Of a stretch of 54,819 bases of DNA, positions 52,743 through 54,819 are shown piece by piece. Position numbers and translations under genes: made by a program. The notes under the pieces are model-generated. The model had not been told where the DNA came from. It saw nothing but the letters and a program-made list of their open reading frames with translations, and ran no database searches. Each line of letters opens with the position of its first letter. Within the stretch, counting starts at the first letter, position 1. The stretch comes from an uncultured Clostridia bacterium (GTDB lineage Bacteria > Bacillota > Clostridia > TANB77 > CAG-508), in assembly GCA_904387305.1 (NCBI GenBank), contig CAJFLB010000014.1, positions 1 to 54,819 of the forward strand, written 5' to 3'.

Positions 52743-53048
52743 TTATACAAATATCCTATACCTTCTGCAATCTATTTTGCCTTTAAAATATGTTGTAAGC
52801 TTTTTTTCTTTTATCAAGTTTTCTTTTTGTTGTTTGGTTAAGTTTTTTATTTGATATTCTAATTTACATGCCAAAGATTTATCTTTACTTTTCCATGCAA
52901 TTTCTAATTTAACCACTTCATGTGCTTTTGTATATTTTGCTCCTTTTTTATCTTTAGATGCATGTTCTTCTATTCGTTTTTCTAAGTTGTTTGTCATACC
53001 TGTATAAATTGAATTATCTGAACATCTTAACATATATGTATAATACAT
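52743..53048 (-). CDS. GIY-YIG nuclease-domain protein (UPF0213-like)
   Basis: A 101-aa single-domain protein. It shows the GIY-YIG pair as TYMLRC and SIYTGMTNNLEKRIEEH with the catalytic Arg, and the downstream Glu in CKLEYQIK. Stand-alone members such as YhbQ/YazA are of unsettled role in DNA metabolism. AGGAGAAAAAAG precedes the ATG. It is 15 nt after the sirtuin gene and likely cotranscribed with it. Confidence 0.88.
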   Translation of the reverse strand: MYYTYMLRCSDNSIYTGMTNNLEKRIEEHASKDKKGAKYTKAHEVVKLEIAWKSKDKSLACKLEYQIKNLTKQQKENLIKEKKLTTYFKGKIDCRRYRIFV

Positions 53049-53063
53049 CTTTTTTCTCCTATA

Positions 53064-53780
53064 TTATATATTTTCAAATACTTTTCCTAAACTCTTATGT
53101 ATCACTAAATCTGCTCTATCATCATAAGGTGTCTTATCTCTATTAATTAACACTAACTTATGCCCTTTATAATAATTTAATAAACTACTTGCTGGTTGTA
53201 CTGTTAGAGACGTGCCTGCAACAATCATTACATCTGCTTTTTGAATCGCAAAAATTGCATTTTCTAAAGTTTCCTCATCTAATCCTTCTTCATACAAAAC
53301 AACATCTGGTTTTATGATTCCGCCACAAGTACATTTAGGAATTCCTTTACTAGTAAATACACATTTTGCATCATAAAATTCATGGCATTTCATACAATAA
53401 TTTTTTAATACACTTCCATGCAATTCATATACATTTTTAGAACCTGCTTTTTGATGTAGTCCATCAATATTCTGTGTAACAATTGCTTTTATTTTTCCTT
53501 TTTTCTCAAGTTCTGCTATTTTTATATGTGTTATATTGGGTTCATATTTTAAAGAGTTCATTTTGTCTTTATAGAACTTATAAAAGGCATCTGTATGATT
53601 TATGAAAAATGTATGGCTAAGAATTTCTTCTGGTGGATAATCATATTTTTGATTATATAGCCCATCTTTACTTCTAAAGTCTGGTATACCACTTTCTGTA
53701 GAAACACCTGCTCCACCAAAAAATACAATATTGTTGCTTTCATTTACCAATTGCTTAAATTGTTGTATTTTATTTTCCAT
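53064..53780 (-). CDS. cobB: NAD-dependent protein deacylase, Sir2 family (CobB)
   Basis: Removes acyl groups from lysine using NAD. The 238-aa protein has GGAGVSTESGIPDFRS, TQNIDGLHQKAG with the catalytic His in ELHGS, a Zn ribbon (CMKC and CTC), KPDVVLYEEGLDE and GTSLTVQPAS. Length is normal for class U/III bacterial sirtuins. GGAGATGAATATAAA precedes the start. Confidence 0.95.
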   Translation of the reverse strand: MENKIQQFKQLVNESNNIVFFGGAGVSTESGIPDFRSKDGLYNQKYDYPPEEILSHTFFINHTDAFYKFYKDKMNSLKYEPNITHIKIAELEKKGKIKAIVTQNIDGLHQKAGSKNVYELHGSVLKNYCMKCHEFYDAKCVFTSKGIPKCTCGGIIKPDVVLYEEGLDEETLENAIFAIQKADVMIVAGTSLTVQPASSLLNYYKGHKLVLINRDKTPYDDRADLVIHKSLGKVFENI

Positions 53781-54002
53781 TTTATATTCATCTCCATATT
53801 TTATAACTTCTTGAATGATTCTTTTGAATGCATTATATCATTAAAAATATTATTTAAACAAGCATTAATACATAAGTCTCACTACTTACTTGAGCATAAA
53901 CAGTTGTAGGTTCAATAGTATTTACAACTTCATCTAGTAAAATAAGGTAAAAGCATAAAAAGATGAAAGTTCATTTTTGAACTTTCACCTTTTCATGTTG
54001 TT
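53780..54002. other. Intergenic segment upstream of cobB
   Basis: AT-rich. On the minus strand about 53860-53945 reads without stops (including LLDEVVNTIEPTTVYAQV), but has no start codon or ribosome site, so it may be a gene remnant. The terminator of the 54003 gene lies at 53958-53999. Confidence 0.35.
53958..53999 (-). terminator. Terminator of the 54003-54542 gene
   Basis: Minus strand: GGTGAAAGTTCA and TGAACTTTCATC pair around AAAAA, followed by TTTTTATG, right after the stop. Confidence 0.75.
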
Positions 54003-54542
54003 TTAGCTTGCTTTACTCTTTTTGTTTTTTACTATTAATATAATAACTGAAACGATTATCACAATTGCCATAATTGGATAAAGATAATATGAAATACCAT
54101 ATGTATATTGAGTTGATGGAATCACTCCACGATCAACAATATCATAATTCATGAGAAGTGAGCTTCCCAATAATAACATACCAAATATCATACTTAGAAT
54201 TCTTTTATTAAATAAGGTAAATAATAAAACTAATACAATGGAAGCAATCAACACAATTGTTAATACAAAATTAATAGTTGATTCTCCAGCTAGCCATGAA
54301 TTGCCTTCACTATTGTTCATGGCATAAGAATAAACTTTAAAGTTTTCAACCATTGAAATATCTACTACATCTTTATTTGTTAAATTTACCTCTTTTACAT
54401 TCATTGTATCTGGATTTTCTTGTAAATATTCTTTATATTCTCCAATAGATGATTCATAAGGCAATAGTAATCCAATAAATGATATTACACATGCAATTAT
54501 GATTACCATTTTAAAAATATCAAACTTTTTTTCCTTTTCCAT
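54003..54542 (-). CDS. Four-span membrane protein of unknown function
   Basis: A 179-aa protein with hydrophobic segments at about 11-28, 87-108, 113-130 and 149-170, and an extracytoplasmic loop of about 55 residues (EYLQENPDTMNVKEVNLTN). The last residues are Lys-rich, so the C-terminus is likely inside. AAAGGAGGTTAAG precedes the ATG. It follows the partial gene at the window edge by 27 nt, in the same direction. Confidence 0.7.
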   Translation of the reverse strand: MEKEKKFDIFKMVIIIACVISFIGLLLPYESSIGEYKEYLQENPDTMNVKEVNLTNKDVVDISMVENFKVYSYAMNNSEGNSWLAGESTINFVLTIVLIASIVLVLLFTLFNKRILSMIFGMLLLGSSLLMNYDIVDRGVIPSTQYTYGISYYLYPIMAIVIIVSVIILIVKNKKSKAS

Positions 54543-54569
54543 CTTAACCTCCTTTAAGGATAATTTATC

Positions 54570-54819
54570 TTATTGGGTAACTTCTAATAATTTTTGACTA
54601 ACTCTAGCTTGAACTTCTATATAATAGCTAGTTTCTTCTGTTGTCATATCTGCAGAATTCCATTTATCAAATGCAGAAACTTGCTCTGAATATTTTTGTA
54701 GCATTGTAGAATATTGTGAGATTAATGTTGGGTCTGTTGGATTTGCGTTATATTTTTTCATAAATTCTACATATTCATCCATATAAGCTTCATAAGAATC
54801 CATGGCATCTTTAAATTCT
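54570..54819 (-). CDS. C-terminal part of a DUF6591-like protein (cut by window edge)
   Basis: The reading frame is open to the right edge, so the true start lies outside. The visible end, with DSYEAYMDEYVEFMKKY and a helical stretch to SQKLLEVTQ, resembles the helical domain I recall as DUF6591 from gut Firmicutes lipoproteins; this name is from memory. It is acidic and helical. Role unknown. Confidence 0.6.
   Translation of the reverse strand, partial: EFKDAMDSYEAYMDEYVEFMKKYNANPTDPTLISQYSTMLQKYSEQVSAFDKWNSADMTTEETSYYIEVQARVSQKLLEVTQ

Noticed and set aside
53860..53945. Coding-like minus-strand stretch with LLDEVVNTIEPTTVYAQV
   Set aside because: No start codon or ribosome site and only about 30 codons; could be a remnant, but I cannot support a gene.

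Overview
The window looks like chromosomal DNA of an uncultured, low-GC (roughly 30% by eye) Gram-positive anaerobe of the Clostridia type, probably a gut lineage. The signs are strongly AT-biased codons, AAGGAGG-type ribosome binding sites, sigma-A-like promoters with 17-bp spacers, a class A RNase P RNA, and Firmicutes versions of YvcK, RqcH, AddA, PlsY, Der and a single-chain PurL. I cannot name the genus. The left edge is intergenic and the right edge cuts a gene.

Layout. 0.2-12.3 kb holds purine synthesis genes: purF, purN (alone on the plus strand), purD, a HIT-like gene, a HAD gene, purB, the large purL, then purM after one unrelated small cassette. 12.4-13.7 kb holds two CoA genes, coaE and coaD. 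13.8-17.1 kb is an accessory patch of small unrelated genes, gene remnants and a tRNA-Leu(UAG). 17.2-30.2 kb holds recG, a SleB-like hydrolase, holA, ruvC, a 48-aa ORF, a 965-aa repeat protein, a glycogen-debranching enzyme, yvcK and murB. 30.5-39.2 kb holds an NfeD-SPFH pair, pyrG, trmB, an RluA-family pseudouridine synthase, rnpB and dtd. 39.3-46.4 kb holds a zinc-ribbon protein, gpsA, plsY, der, nagZ and rqcH. 46.8-54.8 kb holds addA, rdgB, a GIY-YIG protein, a sirtuin and membrane or unknown proteins.

How the genes work together. purF, purN, purD, purL, purM and purB cover six steps of IMP/AMP synthesis; purE, purC and purH are absent from the window. coaE and coaD close CoA synthesis. 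gpsA and plsY supply glycerol phosphate and acylate it for membrane lipid. murB and nagZ act on the wall. recG, ruvC, addA and holA serve replication and repair. rqcH, trmB, dtd, rnpB and der serve translation quality, tRNA and ribosome assembly.

The most unusual material is not in the housekeeping genes. (1) Many intergenic regions carry long, near-perfect inverted repeats. Several share a conserved shell or core while the paired arms differ between copies yet stay self-complementary, as a selected structure would. The best pair lies at 43.15-43.38 kb and 51.24-51.43 kb. (2) About seven single-gene cassettes, each with its own consensus promoter and usually a strong terminator, have codon use richer in G and C than their neighbours and interrupt housekeeping gene strings. 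(3) A 965-aa protein has exact 19-residue repeats and an unrecognised C-terminal domain, with a 48-aa partner. No CRISPR array, insertion-sequence transposase or prophage block is visible.
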